A stretch of DNA of 62,739 nucleotides. Source: Pseudoduganella buxea. GTDB taxonomy: Bacteria; Pseudomonadota; Gammaproteobacteria; Burkholderiales; Burkholderiaceae_D. The position numbers and the translations under genes are program-made. Below the pieces are notes generated by a model. The model saw nothing but the letters and a program-made list of their open reading frames with translations. It searched no databases and had not been told where the DNA came from. Below, piece by piece: positions 8,225 through 16,759 of this stretch. Location: positions 1-62,739 of the forward strand of contig NZ_WNKZ01000026.1 of the NCBI RefSeq assembly GCF_009720835.1, read 5' to 3'. Numbering within the stretch: the stretch's first letter is position 1; every line of letters starts with the position of its first letter.

Positions 8225-9850
8225 ATGCGAAGGTGGAATGGCTGGGGCGACGAAAGCGTCGCATATGCGCTGCACGACGACGCGCTGGGCTTCCTGGCGG
8301 GGCGCATCGGCAGCGGGGCGCCGTTCGCCGATGCCCCGTTTGACGCCGCCTGCGCCAGCCTGGCCCCTTCGCGCCTGCAAGCGACCGGCCTGCCGGCGCA
8401 TATCGCGCTTGCCACGGACGCGCCGACGCGGCTGCGCCACGCGCTGGGCCAGAGCCTGCCGGACTGGCTGCGGCTGCGTTACGGGCGCATCGGCACGGCG
8501 CCGGACGGCGTGGCCTTTCCGGAAAGCGGCGAGGACGTGCGCATCCTGCTGGACTGGGCCGCAGCGCGGGGCGTGAGCCTGATCGCCCACGGCGGCGGCA
8601 CCAGCGTGGCCGGCCACGTGACGGCGCAGGCCTCGCCCCGGCCCGTGCTGACGGTATCGCTGGCGCGGCTGGCCGGCATGCTGCACCTGGACCGCGAGGC
8701 CCAGCTGGCCACCTTCGGCGCCGGCGTGTTCGGGCCGGACCTGGAAGCGCAGCTGCGCGCCCACGGCTATGTGCTGGGCCACTATCCCCAGTCCTTCGAG
8801 TACTCGACCCTGGGTGGCTGGATCGCCACCCGGTCCTCCGGCCAGCAGTCGTTGCGCTACGGCCGCATCGAGCAGCTGTTCGCCGGCGGCAGGGTGGAAA
8901 CGCCGCGCGGCACCCTGGAGATCCCGCCGTTCCCCGCCTCGGCGGCCGGTACCGACCTGCGCGAGATCGTGCTGGGCTCGGAGGGGCGGGTCGGCATCAT
9001 CACGCAAGCCACCGTGCGCGTGACGATGGCGCCCGAGTATGAAGCCTTCCACGCCGTGTTCTTCGCCAGTTGGGCGGACGGCGCCCGCGCCGCCCGCGCG
9101 CTGGCGCAGTCGCGTCCCGGGCTGTCGCTGCTGCGCCTGTCCAACCCGGTCGAGACGGTGACGATGCTGGCCCTGGCCGGCCACCGCAGGCTGGTGGCAC
9201 TGCTGGAACGGTGGCTGCGCCTGCGCGGCTGCGGCGACGGCAAGTGCATGCTGCTGCTGGGCGCCAGCGGCACGCGCGACGGGGCCCGGGCCGCCATGCG
9301 CACGGCGCTGGGCACGTGCCGGCAGTATCGCGGCGTGCACGTGGGGCGCAAGCTGGGCGAGAAGTGGCGTCAGGGACGCTTTCGCAATGTCTACCTGCGC
9401 AACGCCGCATGGCAGCACGGCTATGCCATCGATACGGTGGAGACGGCGGTGGACTGGCCCCGGGTCGGCGCCACCATGGATGCCGTCGAGGCGGCGGCGG
9501 CCGACGCACTGGCGCAATACGGCGAGAGGGTGCACGCCTACACCCACCTGTCGCACCTGTATCCGCAGGGGGCCAGCGTGTACAGCACCTTCGTCTACCG
9601 GCTGGCGGGCGATTACGAGGAAGACCTGGCGCGCTGGCGCACCTTGAAAAACGCCGTCAGCCAGGCCATCGTCGCCAGTGGCGGCACCATCAGCCACCAG
9701 CATGGCGTCGGGCTCGATCACGCGCCCTGGCTGGAAGCGGAAAAGGGCGCCGGAGGCATGGCCGCCATTCGCGCCGTGCTGCGCCATTTCGATCCGGACG
9801 GCCTGCTCAATCCCGGCAAGCTGGTGGCCGACGGCGAGGCGGTCCGATGA
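8225..9850 (+). CDS. FAD-linked oxidase, alkyldihydroxyacetonephosphate synthase-like
   Basis: 541 residues. The start at 8225 follows a strong ggggag site and gives MRRWNGWGDESV, the usual opening of bacterial AGPS-like proteins. The FAD-binding domain of the vanillyl-alcohol oxidase fold spans residues ~95-270 (ISLIAHGGGTSVAGHV-like core, then HYPQSFEYSTLGGWIATRSSGQQS, and GSEGRVGIITQATVRV). The C-terminal cap ends with the family's GGTISHQHGVGLDH and FDPDGLLNPGKL. Eukaryotic AGPS swaps the acyl chain of acyl-DHAP for a fatty alcohol to start ether lipids. Bacterial members next to GlpD and a kinase are less well defined. It overlaps glpD-like by ATGA. Confidence 0.88.
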   Translation: MRRWNGWGDESVAYALHDDALGFLAGRIGSGAPFADAPFDAACASLAPSRLQATGLPAHIALATDAPTRLRHALGQSLPDWLRLRYGRIGTAPDGVAFPESGEDVRILLDWAAARGVSLIAHGGGTSVAGHVTAQASPRPVLTVSLARLAGMLHLDREAQLATFGAGVFGPDLEAQLRAHGYVLGHYPQSFEYSTLGGWIATRSSGQQSLRYGRIEQLFAGGRVETPRGTLEIPPFPASAAGTDLREIVLGSEGRVGIITQATVRVTMAPEYEAFHAVFFASWADGARAARALAQSRPGLSLLRLSNPVETVTMLALAGHRRLVALLERWLRLRGCGDGKCMLLLGASGTRDGARAAMRTALGTCRQYRGVHVGRKLGEKWRQGRFRNVYLRNAAWQHGYAIDTVETAVDWPRVGATMDAVEAAAADALAQYGERVHAYTHLSHLYPQGASVYSTFVYRLAGDYEEDLARWRTLKNAVSQAIVASGGTISHQHGVGLDHAPWLEAEKGAGGMAAIRAVLRHFDPDGLLNPGKLVADGEAVR

Positions 9851-11466
9851 CGACACACTGGCAGCCGGACGGGCGCGCCGGCATGGCGGCGCTGTTGGCG
9901 CGTCCGTGGGACGTGCTGGTCGTGGGCGGCGGCATCACCGGGGCCGGTATCCTGCTGGAGGCGGCGCGGCGGGGCCTGTCGGCGCTGCTGGTGGAGCAGC
10001 GCGACTTCGCCTGGGGCACGTCGAGCCGCTCGTCGAAGCTGGTGCACGGCGGCCTGCGCTACCTGAAGGAAGGCCACTTCGCGCTGACGCGCGAATCCGT
10101 GCGCGAACGGGAAAGCCTGCTGCGCGACGCACCCGGGCTGGTCGAGCCGCAAAGCTTTGCCTTCGGCGACTATGCCGGCAGGAAGCCAAGCCGGCGCTCC
10201 TTCCTGCTGGGTCTTGCCATCTACGACCGCATGGCGGGGCAGCGAAAGCCGCCACGGCATTATTTCGAGCGCGACGCCTTCCTCGCGCTGGCGCCCCATA
10301 TCGATGACACCCGCCTGCGCGGCGGCATCTGCTACACGGATGCCCAGACGGACGACGCCCGGCTGGTGCTGCGCGTGCTGGCCGAAGCCCAGGCCCACGG
10401 TGGCGTGGCAGTCAACTACCTGCGCGTGCAGGCCTTGCGGCATGCCGACGGGCGGGTCAGCGGGGCGCTGCTGCGCGATGCACTGACTGGCAGCGAGCAC
10501 GCGGTGACGGCGCGCGTGACCATCAACGCCACGGGCGCCTGGGCCGACGGCTTGCGCGCCGGTGCGCCGGCGGCACCCGGGCGCCGGCTGCGGCCCCTGC
10601 GCGGCAGCCACCTGGTGCTGCCGGCCTGGCGCCTGCCGCTGGCGCAGGCCGTGAGCCTGATGCACCCGCACGACGGCCGGCCCGTGTTCGCCTTCCCGTG
10701 GGAGGGCGCCACCCTTGTTGGCACCACCGACCTGGATCACGCCGGCGACATGGCGGCCGAGGCGTCCATCACGCAAGCCGAGGTGGACTACCTGCTGGCG
10801 GCCCTGCATTGCCAGTTCCCGGCACTGGCGCTGGGCCAGGACGATATCGTCGCCACCTTTGCCGGCGTGCGGCCCGTGCTCGATTCCGGCCAGGCCGACC
10901 CGTCGAAGGAGGCGCGCGATCATGCGCTGTGGCTGGAGGACGGCCTGCTGACCGTCACGGGCGGCAAGCTGACGACGTTTCGCGTCATCGCGCTGGACGC
11001 CCTGAAGGCGGCGCGCCCGCTGCTGCCGAAATGGCAGGACACGCTGGCGCCGCTCCCCGTGTTCGCGCCGCCGCCGCCCCTGCCGTTCGACCGGCGGCTG
11101 GCGCCGGGCCAGGCGCGCCGGCTGCAAGGCCGCCATGGCGCGCGGGCGAAGGCACTGGTCGACGCGGCGCTGCCGGGCGAACTGGCCCTTGTTCCCGGCA
11201 CCCTGACCTGCTGGGCCGAACTGCGCTGGGCCGCCCGGCACGAAGCCGTGCAGCGCCTGGACGACCTGCTGCTGCGCCGAACCCGCATCGGCATCCTGGT
11301 GGCCGATGGCGGCGCCCACCTGCTGCCCAAGGTGCGCGCCGTGTGCCAGCACGAACTGGGGTGGGACGACACGCGCTGGCGCGCCGAAGCGGCCGCCTAC
11401 CTGGCCCTGGTCGCCCGCCATTACAGCCTGCCGGGTCGGGACGGCGGGGAGCGTGCCAGTGCCTGA
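9847..11466 (+). CDS. glycerol-3-phosphate dehydrogenase/oxidase family protein
   Basis: 539 residues with the GlpD/GlpA fold. The FAD-binding motif VVGGGITGAGILLEAARRG sits at residues ~22-40. It is followed by the family signature SSRSSKLVHGGLRYL, then ATGAW and PWEGATLVGTTD, and TGGKLTTFR near 370. The C-terminal ~130 residues match the GlpD cap domain. It should oxidise glycerol-3-phosphate, or a related phospho-polyol, to the DHAP form and pass electrons to quinone at the membrane. It is locked between an AGPS-like gene (ATGA overlap) and an FGGY kinase (8-bp overlap), so it is probably the dedicated dehydrogenase of this operon. A housekeeping glpD may exist elsewhere. Confidence 0.9.
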   Translation: MTTHWQPDGRAGMAALLARPWDVLVVGGGITGAGILLEAARRGLSALLVEQRDFAWGTSSRSSKLVHGGLRYLKEGHFALTRESVRERESLLRDAPGLVEPQSFAFGDYAGRKPSRRSFLLGLAIYDRMAGQRKPPRHYFERDAFLALAPHIDDTRLRGGICYTDAQTDDARLVLRVLAEAQAHGGVAVNYLRVQALRHADGRVSGALLRDALTGSEHAVTARVTINATGAWADGLRAGAPAAPGRRLRPLRGSHLVLPAWRLPLAQAVSLMHPHDGRPVFAFPWEGATLVGTTDLDHAGDMAAEASITQAEVDYLLAALHCQFPALALGQDDIVATFAGVRPVLDSGQADPSKEARDHALWLEDGLLTVTGGKLTTFRVIALDALKAARPLLPKWQDTLAPLPVFAPPPPLPFDRRLAPGQARRLQGRHGARAKALVDAALPGELALVPGTLTCWAELRWAARHEAVQRLDDLLLRRTRIGILVADGGAHLLPKVRAVCQHELGWDDTRWRAEAAAYLALVARHYSLPGRDGGERASA

Positions 11467-13027
11467 AGCGCTGATCCTGTCCATCGACAACGGCACCCAG
11501 AGCGTGCGCGCGCTGCTGTTCGACCTGCGCGGCGAACTGGTGGCGAAAGCGCAGGTGCACCTGCAGGCCTATTATTCCGACCATCCCGGCTGGGCCGAGC
11601 ACAGCGCCGAAGGCTACTGGCAGGCCGTCGGCATCGCGTGCCAAAGGCTGTGGTCCGGCGAGCCCGCGCTGCGCCAACGCGTGGCCGCCGTGGCCGTGAC
11701 GACGCAGCGGGGCACCGTCGTCAATGTCGACGACAACGGCAAGCCGCTGCGCCCGGCCATCACGTGGCTGGACCAGCGCAGAACGGACCAGGTGCCGCCG
11801 CTGACGCCATGGTGGCGCGCCGCGTTCCGGCTGGCGCGGGTGGCCGGCACCATCGCCTACTTCCAGCGCGAGGCCGAGATCAACTGGATCGCCGCGCGCC
11901 AGCCCGACGTCTGGCGGCGCACGCACAAGTTCCTGCTGCTGTCGGGCTACCTGAACTTCTGCCTGACGGGACGCTACGCCGACTCGACCGGTTCGCAGGT
12001 GGCCTATGTGCCGTTCGACTACCGGCGCCACCGGTGGGCCGGCGCGCGCGACTGGAAATGGCAGGCGCTGGCGATCCGGCCGGACATGCTGCCCGAGCTG
12101 GTGGCGCCGGGCACGCCGATCGGCACCGTGACGGCGGCGGCGGCCGGGGCCACCGGCATTCCCGCCGGGCTGCCCGTCATCGCGGCGGCGGCGGACAAGG
12201 CCTGCGAGGCGCTGGGGGCCGGCTGCCTGGCGCCGCACGTGGCATGCCTCAGCTACGGCACCACGGCCACCATCAGCACGACGGGGAGCAAGTACGTTGA
12301 GGTGACGCCGTTCATCCCGCCGTATCCCGCCGCCGTACCGGATGCCTACAGCACCGAGGTGCAGATCTTCCGGGGCTACTGGATGGTGAACTGGTTCAAG
12401 GAGCAGTTCGGCGACCGCGAACAGGCGCTGGCGGGCGAGCAGGGGCTGGCGCCGGAAGCACTGTTCGACGCGCTGGTCGACGCGGTACCGCCCGGTTCGA
12501 TGGGCCTCATGCTGCAGCCCTACTGGAGCCCCGGCGTACGCGTGCCGGGCCCGGAAGCGAAAGGCGCCGTGATCGGCTTCGGCGACGTGCACACGCGCGC
12601 GCACATCTACCGCGCCATCCTCGAAGGCCTGGCCTACGCGCTGCGCGAGGGCAGGGAACGCATCGAGCGGCGCGGCGGCACGCCCATCACGCAACTGCGC
12701 GTGGCCGGCGGCGGCTCGCAAAGCGACGCGGCCATGCAGCTGACGGCCGATATCTTCGGCCTGCCCGCGGTGCGCGCCCACGTCTACGAAACCTCTGGAT
12801 TGGGCGCGGCCATCGCCGGCGCCGTCGGCGCCAGGCTGCATCCGGACTTCGCCACGGCGCTGGCCGCGATGACGCGCCCGGGCCGCCAGTTCCACCCCAT
12901 CGACGCCAACCGCCGCGTCTACGACCAGCTGTACCGGCGCGTCTACCTGAAGATGTACCGCCAGCTGCAGCCGCTGTATGGCGAGATCGCCGACATCACG
13001 GGCTACCCCAGGCGCGACGGCAGCTAG
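11459..13027 (+). CDS. FGGY-family carbohydrate kinase
   Basis: 522 residues from a GTG at 11459, inside the end of the preceding gene; a GTG at 11453 is too close to the ggggag site. The N-terminal FGGY domain opens with LSIDNGTQSVRALLFD (phosphate-1 motif DNGT) and contains TTQRGTVVNVD and TWLDQRRTDQ. The C-terminal actin-like domain has SYGTTATIS and the adenosine motif VAGGGSQSDAAMQLTADIFG. Family members phosphorylate polyols and sugars such as glycerol or xylulose. In this operon it most likely feeds a phospho-polyol to the neighbouring dehydrogenase. The exact substrate is inferred only. Confidence 0.88.
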   Translation: MPEALILSIDNGTQSVRALLFDLRGELVAKAQVHLQAYYSDHPGWAEHSAEGYWQAVGIACQRLWSGEPALRQRVAAVAVTTQRGTVVNVDDNGKPLRPAITWLDQRRTDQVPPLTPWWRAAFRLARVAGTIAYFQREAEINWIAARQPDVWRRTHKFLLLSGYLNFCLTGRYADSTGSQVAYVPFDYRRHRWAGARDWKWQALAIRPDMLPELVAPGTPIGTVTAAAAGATGIPAGLPVIAAAADKACEALGAGCLAPHVACLSYGTTATISTTGSKYVEVTPFIPPYPAAVPDAYSTEVQIFRGYWMVNWFKEQFGDREQALAGEQGLAPEALFDALVDAVPPGSMGLMLQPYWSPGVRVPGPEAKGAVIGFGDVHTRAHIYRAILEGLAYALREGRERIERRGGTPITQLRVAGGGSQSDAAMQLTADIFGLPAVRAHVYETSGLGAAIAGAVGARLHPDFATALAAMTRPGRQFHPIDANRRVYDQLYRRVYLKMYRQLQPLYGEIADITGYPRRDGS

Positions 13028-13072
13028 CAGTCCTCGAGGCGGGTGTCCTGCGAGTTCAGGCTCCGGCGCCCA

Positions 13073-13215
13073 ATTCGATGTCAGGCACCTGTTCAAAGGC
13101 CTCCGTTCCCCGGCGCTCGGGGACACTTGCTCGAAACCTGCCGGTTCGCCGCACCGGTTTTTGGGCAACACCGGCTGGGATCTGCGTGCGTTGATTCAGG
13201 TGTCTGACACCGAAT
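13073..13215. repeat. 19-bp inverted repeat around a structured 105-bp spacer
   Basis: Arms 13073-13091 and 13197-13215 are inverted copies with two mismatches in 19 and carry the core TGTCAGGCACCTG / CAGGTGTCTGACA. The spacer contains two more GC-rich hairpins. It fills the convergent gap between the FGGY kinase and the diguanylate cyclase. The GGTGTCAGACACC core looks like an intergenic repeat family I associate with Massilia-type genomes. It may also act as a bidirectional terminator. Confidence 0.55.
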
Positions 13216-13221
13216 GCCCCG

Positions 13222-14577
13222 CTACCGCGCCAGCGCCCGTACCGCTTCGAGCCCGTTGCCGCCGGCGCGGGTGGTACGGACCTGGTTGCGGCCCTCCTCC
13301 TTGGCGACGTACATGGCGCGGTCGGCGACGACGAACAGGGCCTCGATGGCGTCGCCCTGCTGCGGCTGCATGGTGGCGACGCCGATGCTGACGGTGATCC
13401 ATGGCGACGTGGGCGACTTCGGGTGCGGCAGTTGCAGCGCCTCGATGTGGGCACGCACGGATTCGGCCAGCGCACTGGCAGCGGCGGCGTCCGTTTCTGC
13501 GAACAGCAGCACGAATTCCTCGCCGCCGTAGCGGGCGGCCAGGTCGGTGCCGCGCAGCGCATGGTCGGCGATGGCGCGGGCCACCTGCTGCAGGCAGACG
13601 TCGCCGGCGGCGTGGCCCAGGTTGTCGTTGTAGAGCTTGAAGTGGTCGACGTCGAGCACCATCAGCGACAGGGGCGCGCCCGTGCGGGTGGCGCGCTGCC
13701 ACTCCTTTTCCAGGAAGCTGTCGAAGTGGCGGCGGTTGGCCAGCTGCGTCAGCGGGTCGACCATCGCCGCACGCTGCAGCGCATCCTCGGAAAGTTTATG
13801 GTGGGTGATGTCGTGCAGCAGGCCGATGAAGAGGGGCTGGCGCAGGAACATCGGCGTCAACGTCAGGTCCATGCACACCGACTTGCCCTGCTTGTGGCGG
13901 ATGATGACTTCGCGCGTGCCGTGGCTGTGCGCCGTGTCCGGGCTGGCCGCATAGCGGGCGAAGTAGTCCAGGTATTCCTGTGCCACCAGGGGATTGAGCA
14001 GGTCGGCGATATGGCGCCCGGCCAGTTCCTCGGGCGCGTAGCCCAGGTAGCCGTCGCAGGCCGGATTGGTGAACTGGATGCGGCCGTTGGCCTCGATGAT
14101 CAACAGGCCCTCGGCCATGCTGTTGACGATCGTGCGCAGGCGTTCGGCCTGTTCGAACTGGGTCTCGCTGTCGGCGCGGATCGACAGCTGCGTGCGCACG
14201 CGGGCGCACACCTCGGGCATGCGCAAGGGCTTGCCGATATAGTCGACGGCGCCCAGGTCGAACCCGGCCACGACGGCATCGGTCTCGGTGCGGCCGCTGA
14301 TGAAGATCACGGGGATGCGCTGCGTGACGGGATGTGCCTTCAGTTCGCGGCATGTGGCGAAGCCGTCCATGCCGGGCATCATGATGTCGAGCAGGATCAG
14401 GTCGGGGTGCACGCGCCGCGCCACTTGCAAGGCTCGTTCGCCGGAATTGGCGACGAAAGTCTGGTACCCCTGGTCGGCCATCTGCTGGCGCAGCGCCAAA
14501 AGGTTGTCCGGCGCATCGTCGACGATGAGGATCGCGGCATCGCGGCGCGCGGAGAAACCGGTACTGCCTGGGTTCAT
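13222..14577 (-). CDS. response regulator-PAS-GGDEF diguanylate cyclase
   Basis: 451 residues from the ATG at 14577, which has an AAGGAAG site. Receiver domain at ~15-130 with acceptor Asp64 (LILLDIMMPGMDG). PAS domain at ~150-275 (RTIVNSMAEGLLIIEANGRI). C-terminal GGDEF domain with DPLTQLANRRHFD and active-site loop RYGGEEF. An RGTD sequence upstream of the loop fits the inhibitory c-di-GMP site (RxxD). The GGEEF form is catalytically competent in this family. It should make c-di-GMP under phosphorelay control; no kinase gene is adjacent. Confidence 0.9.
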   Translation of the reverse strand: MNPGSTGFSARRDAAILIVDDAPDNLLALRQQMADQGYQTFVANSGERALQVARRVHPDLILLDIMMPGMDGFATCRELKAHPVTQRIPVIFISGRTETDAVVAGFDLGAVDYIGKPLRMPEVCARVRTQLSIRADSETQFEQAERLRTIVNSMAEGLLIIEANGRIQFTNPACDGYLGYAPEELAGRHIADLLNPLVAQEYLDYFARYAASPDTAHSHGTREVIIRHKQGKSVCMDLTLTPMFLRQPLFIGLLHDITHHKLSEDALQRAAMVDPLTQLANRRHFDSFLEKEWQRATRTGAPLSLMVLDVDHFKLYNDNLGHAAGDVCLQQVARAIADHALRGTDLAARYGGEEFVLLFAETDAAAASALAESVRAHIEALQLPHPKSPTSPWITVSIGVATMQPQQGDAIEALFVVADRAMYVAKEEGRNQVRTTRAGGNGLEAVRALAR

Positions 14578-14724
14578 CTGGCTTCCTTGTAGAGTCTGCC
14601 TCGATGATACCCGCAAGCTAATTTAAATTGTCGAATATCATTATTTTTTGGACGAAAAGCGACGCTCGCTGTAACTGTTGATCAGCTCTCGTTGTCGCCT
14701 GTTTAATGGGTGTTGTCCAGGACA

Positions 14725-14759
14725 CAAAAAAGCCCGCCGGGCACGGGGCCGGGCGGGCT
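14725..14759 (-). terminator. rho-independent terminator of the aminotransferase gene
   Basis: On the minus strand an AGCCCGCC / GGCGGGCT stem with a GC-rich loop is followed by six T residues, 20-50 bp after the aminotransferase stop codon. Confidence 0.8.
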
Positions 14760-14778
14760 GTCGGCTGCGTGCCGTTGC

Positions 14779-15972
14779 TTACAGGCGGGCAGCGATCAGC
14801 TTGCCCAGGATGGCGATGCCCTGGCGGATGCGTTCCGGCGGCACCGTCACAAAGGACAGGCGCAAGGTATTCGTTTCCGGCTCGTTGGCGTAGAACGGCG
14901 AACCGGGCACGAAGGCGACTTTTTCCTTGATGGCTTCGTCCAGCAGCTCCATCGCGTTGATGTGCTTGGGCAGGGTGACCCAGATGAACATGCCGCCTTC
15001 GGGCTTGGTCCACGTGGCGCTGGCGGGGAAGTGCTCGGCCATCGCGTCGAGCATGGCCTGGCACTGGTTGCCGTACAGTTCGCGGATGGTGGGGATGTGC
15101 TGGTCCAGGAAGCCGTCCTTGATCACTTCGTGCACGACCATCTGCGTCAGCTGGGCCGTGTGCAGGTCGGCGGCCTGCTTGGCCAGTTCCAGGCGGCGCA
15201 CCAGCGGCAGCGGCGCCACCACGTAGCCCAGGCGGATGCCGGGGGTCAGCACCTTCGAGAAGGAGCCCATGTAGATCACGCCTTCCGGGTTCATCGCCAC
15301 CATCTTCGGCAGCGGGTCGCCCTTGTACGACAGGGCGCCGTACGGGTCGTCCTCGATCAGCGGCAGGCCCAGGCGGGCGCAGGTTTCCACCAGCTCCTGG
15401 CGGCGCGCCACGGTCAGGGTGCGGCCGGTCGGGTTCTGGAAGTTCGGCAGTGCGTACAGCAGGCGCGCGCCTTCGGCGACGGCGTCCAGCGACGACGGCA
15501 CCAGGCCGTCTTCATCGGTGGCGACGGACTTGAATTCGGGGCGGTACACGGAAAACGCCTGCAGGGCGCCCAGGTAGCTGGGGGTCTCGACCAGCACGCG
15601 GCTGCCTTCGTCGATCAGCACCTTGCCCAGCAGGTCCAGTGCCTGCTGCGAACCCGACACCATCAGCACCTGTTCCGGCACGATCTTGGCGCCATCCTTG
15701 GACAGCATGTCGGCGATCCACTGGCGCAGCGGCATGTAGCCGTCCGTCGGGCCGTACTGCAGGGCCGTCTTGCCGTGGGTCGTCAGTACCTTGTCGTAGG
15801 CGCTCTTCATCGCTTCGACGGGGAAGGTCAGCGGCGACGGCAGGCCGCCGGCGAAGGAGATGATTTCCGGCTGCTGCGTGATCTTCAGGATCTCGCGGAT
15901 GAAGGAGCTTTGCAGCTGGCTGGCGCGCTCGGAGAAGCGCCACTGGATCGGGTTGGGGTTTTCGATTTTCAT
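14779..15972 (-). CDS. PLP-dependent class I/II aminotransferase (2-aminoadipate transaminase-like)
   Basis: 397 residues, fold type I. Landmarks are IISFAGGLPSPLTFP near the N-terminus, YGPTDGYMPLRQW, LPNFQNPTGRTL, IEDDPYGALSYKG, and the PLP-lysine motif GSFSKVLTPGIRLGY. This is the stand-alone aminotransferase group related to MocR effector domains, which includes LysN (2-aminoadipate) and aromatic/branched-chain aminotransferases. The substrate cannot be fixed from sequence. The ATG at 15972 opens MKIENPNPIQWRFSER; the open frame further upstream is not protein-like. A RidA gene lies 160 bp upstream on the same strand, which fits because RidA removes reactive enamines made by PLP enzymes. 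Confidence 0.88.
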   Translation of the reverse strand: MKIENPNPIQWRFSERASQLQSSFIREILKITQQPEIISFAGGLPSPLTFPVEAMKSAYDKVLTTHGKTALQYGPTDGYMPLRQWIADMLSKDGAKIVPEQVLMVSGSQQALDLLGKVLIDEGSRVLVETPSYLGALQAFSVYRPEFKSVATDEDGLVPSSLDAVAEGARLLYALPNFQNPTGRTLTVARRQELVETCARLGLPLIEDDPYGALSYKGDPLPKMVAMNPEGVIYMGSFSKVLTPGIRLGYVVAPLPLVRRLELAKQAADLHTAQLTQMVVHEVIKDGFLDQHIPTIRELYGNQCQAMLDAMAEHFPASATWTKPEGGMFIWVTLPKHINAMELLDEAIKEKVAFVPGSPFYANEPETNTLRLSFVTVPPERIRQGIAILGKLIAARL

Positions 15973-16132
15973 ACAAACTCTCAGAAGGATTTTTGCCGGG
16001 GCGGACCCGGGCGGACAAGCGCGCTTGTGGCGGCGTCTGGGAGGCCGCTTCGCCATGGCGCGGTGGGCACCATGGCGAAACAGCCTCGGTTCGGGCAGCG
16101 CCGGGTAAAGCGCCGTCCGGAATGCTGGATGA

Positions 16133-16594
16133 TCAGCCGATTTCGGCGATCAGTTCGATCTCGACGCAGGCGCCGCGGGGAATCTGCGCCACGCCGAAGG
16201 CCGAGCGGGCATGCTTGCCGGCTTCGCCGAACACTTCGCCCAGCAGCTCGGAGCAGCCGTTCGTGACCAGGTGCTGGTCGGTATAGTCGGACGTGGAATT
16301 GACCAGGCTCATCACCTTGACGATGCGCGTGACCTTGTTCAGGTCGCCGCCGGCCGCTTCCTGCAGGGTGCCGATCAGGTCGATGGCGATGGCGCGCGCG
16401 GCCTGCTGGCCTTCGGCCGTGTCGATATTCTTGCCCAGCTGGCCGGCCCACACGCTGCCGTCCGGCTTCTTGGCGATATGGCCGGACAGGAACACGAGGT
16501 TGCCCGTTCTGGCCCACATGACATAGGCGGCAACGGGAGCGGCCGGCGCGGCCAGCGTGATATCGAGCGATTTCAGTTTTTCGTATACGGACAT
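16133..16594 (-). CDS. RidA/YjgF/UK114 family enamine/imine deaminase
   Basis: 153 residues. It has the Rid fold with LVFLSGHIAKKPDGSVWAGQLG, then DLNKVTRIVKVMSLVNSTSDY, and the C-terminal ARSAFGVAQIPRGACVEIELIAEIG, split here between the conserved Arg and the VEIE strand. Rid proteins hydrolyse 2-aminoacrylate-type enamines to ketoacids and protect PLP enzymes. The opening MSVYEKLKSLDITL marks the slightly longer Rid subgroup. It lies upstream of the aminotransferase on the same strand and may be expressed with it. Confidence 0.9.
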   Translation of the reverse strand: MSVYEKLKSLDITLAAPAAPVAAYVMWARTGNLVFLSGHIAKKPDGSVWAGQLGKNIDTAEGQQAARAIAIDLIGTLQEAAGGDLNKVTRIVKVMSLVNSTSDYTDQHLVTNGCSELLGEVFGEAGKHARSAFGVAQIPRGACVEIELIAEIG

Positions 16595-16759
16595 GTGAAC
16601 TCTTGGTCAATGCCGGCGGGCGCGGGGCCCGGCCTGGCGGGTTGGTCGGTGACAGCCATGGCTGTAAGAACGGTATTGTACGACTTGGCGGCAAGCCTGC
16701 CCACATCTTGCCGCCGAATTAACTCCGGCATTTTGGGCCGTTGCGGGCACAACATGGCA

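Noticed and set aside
8132..9856. Long upstream extension of the AraC-type gene on the minus strand across the flavoprotein gene
   Set aside because: It runs antisense to a well-supported AGPS-like gene. AraC homologues start near the ATG at 8131 or 8176.
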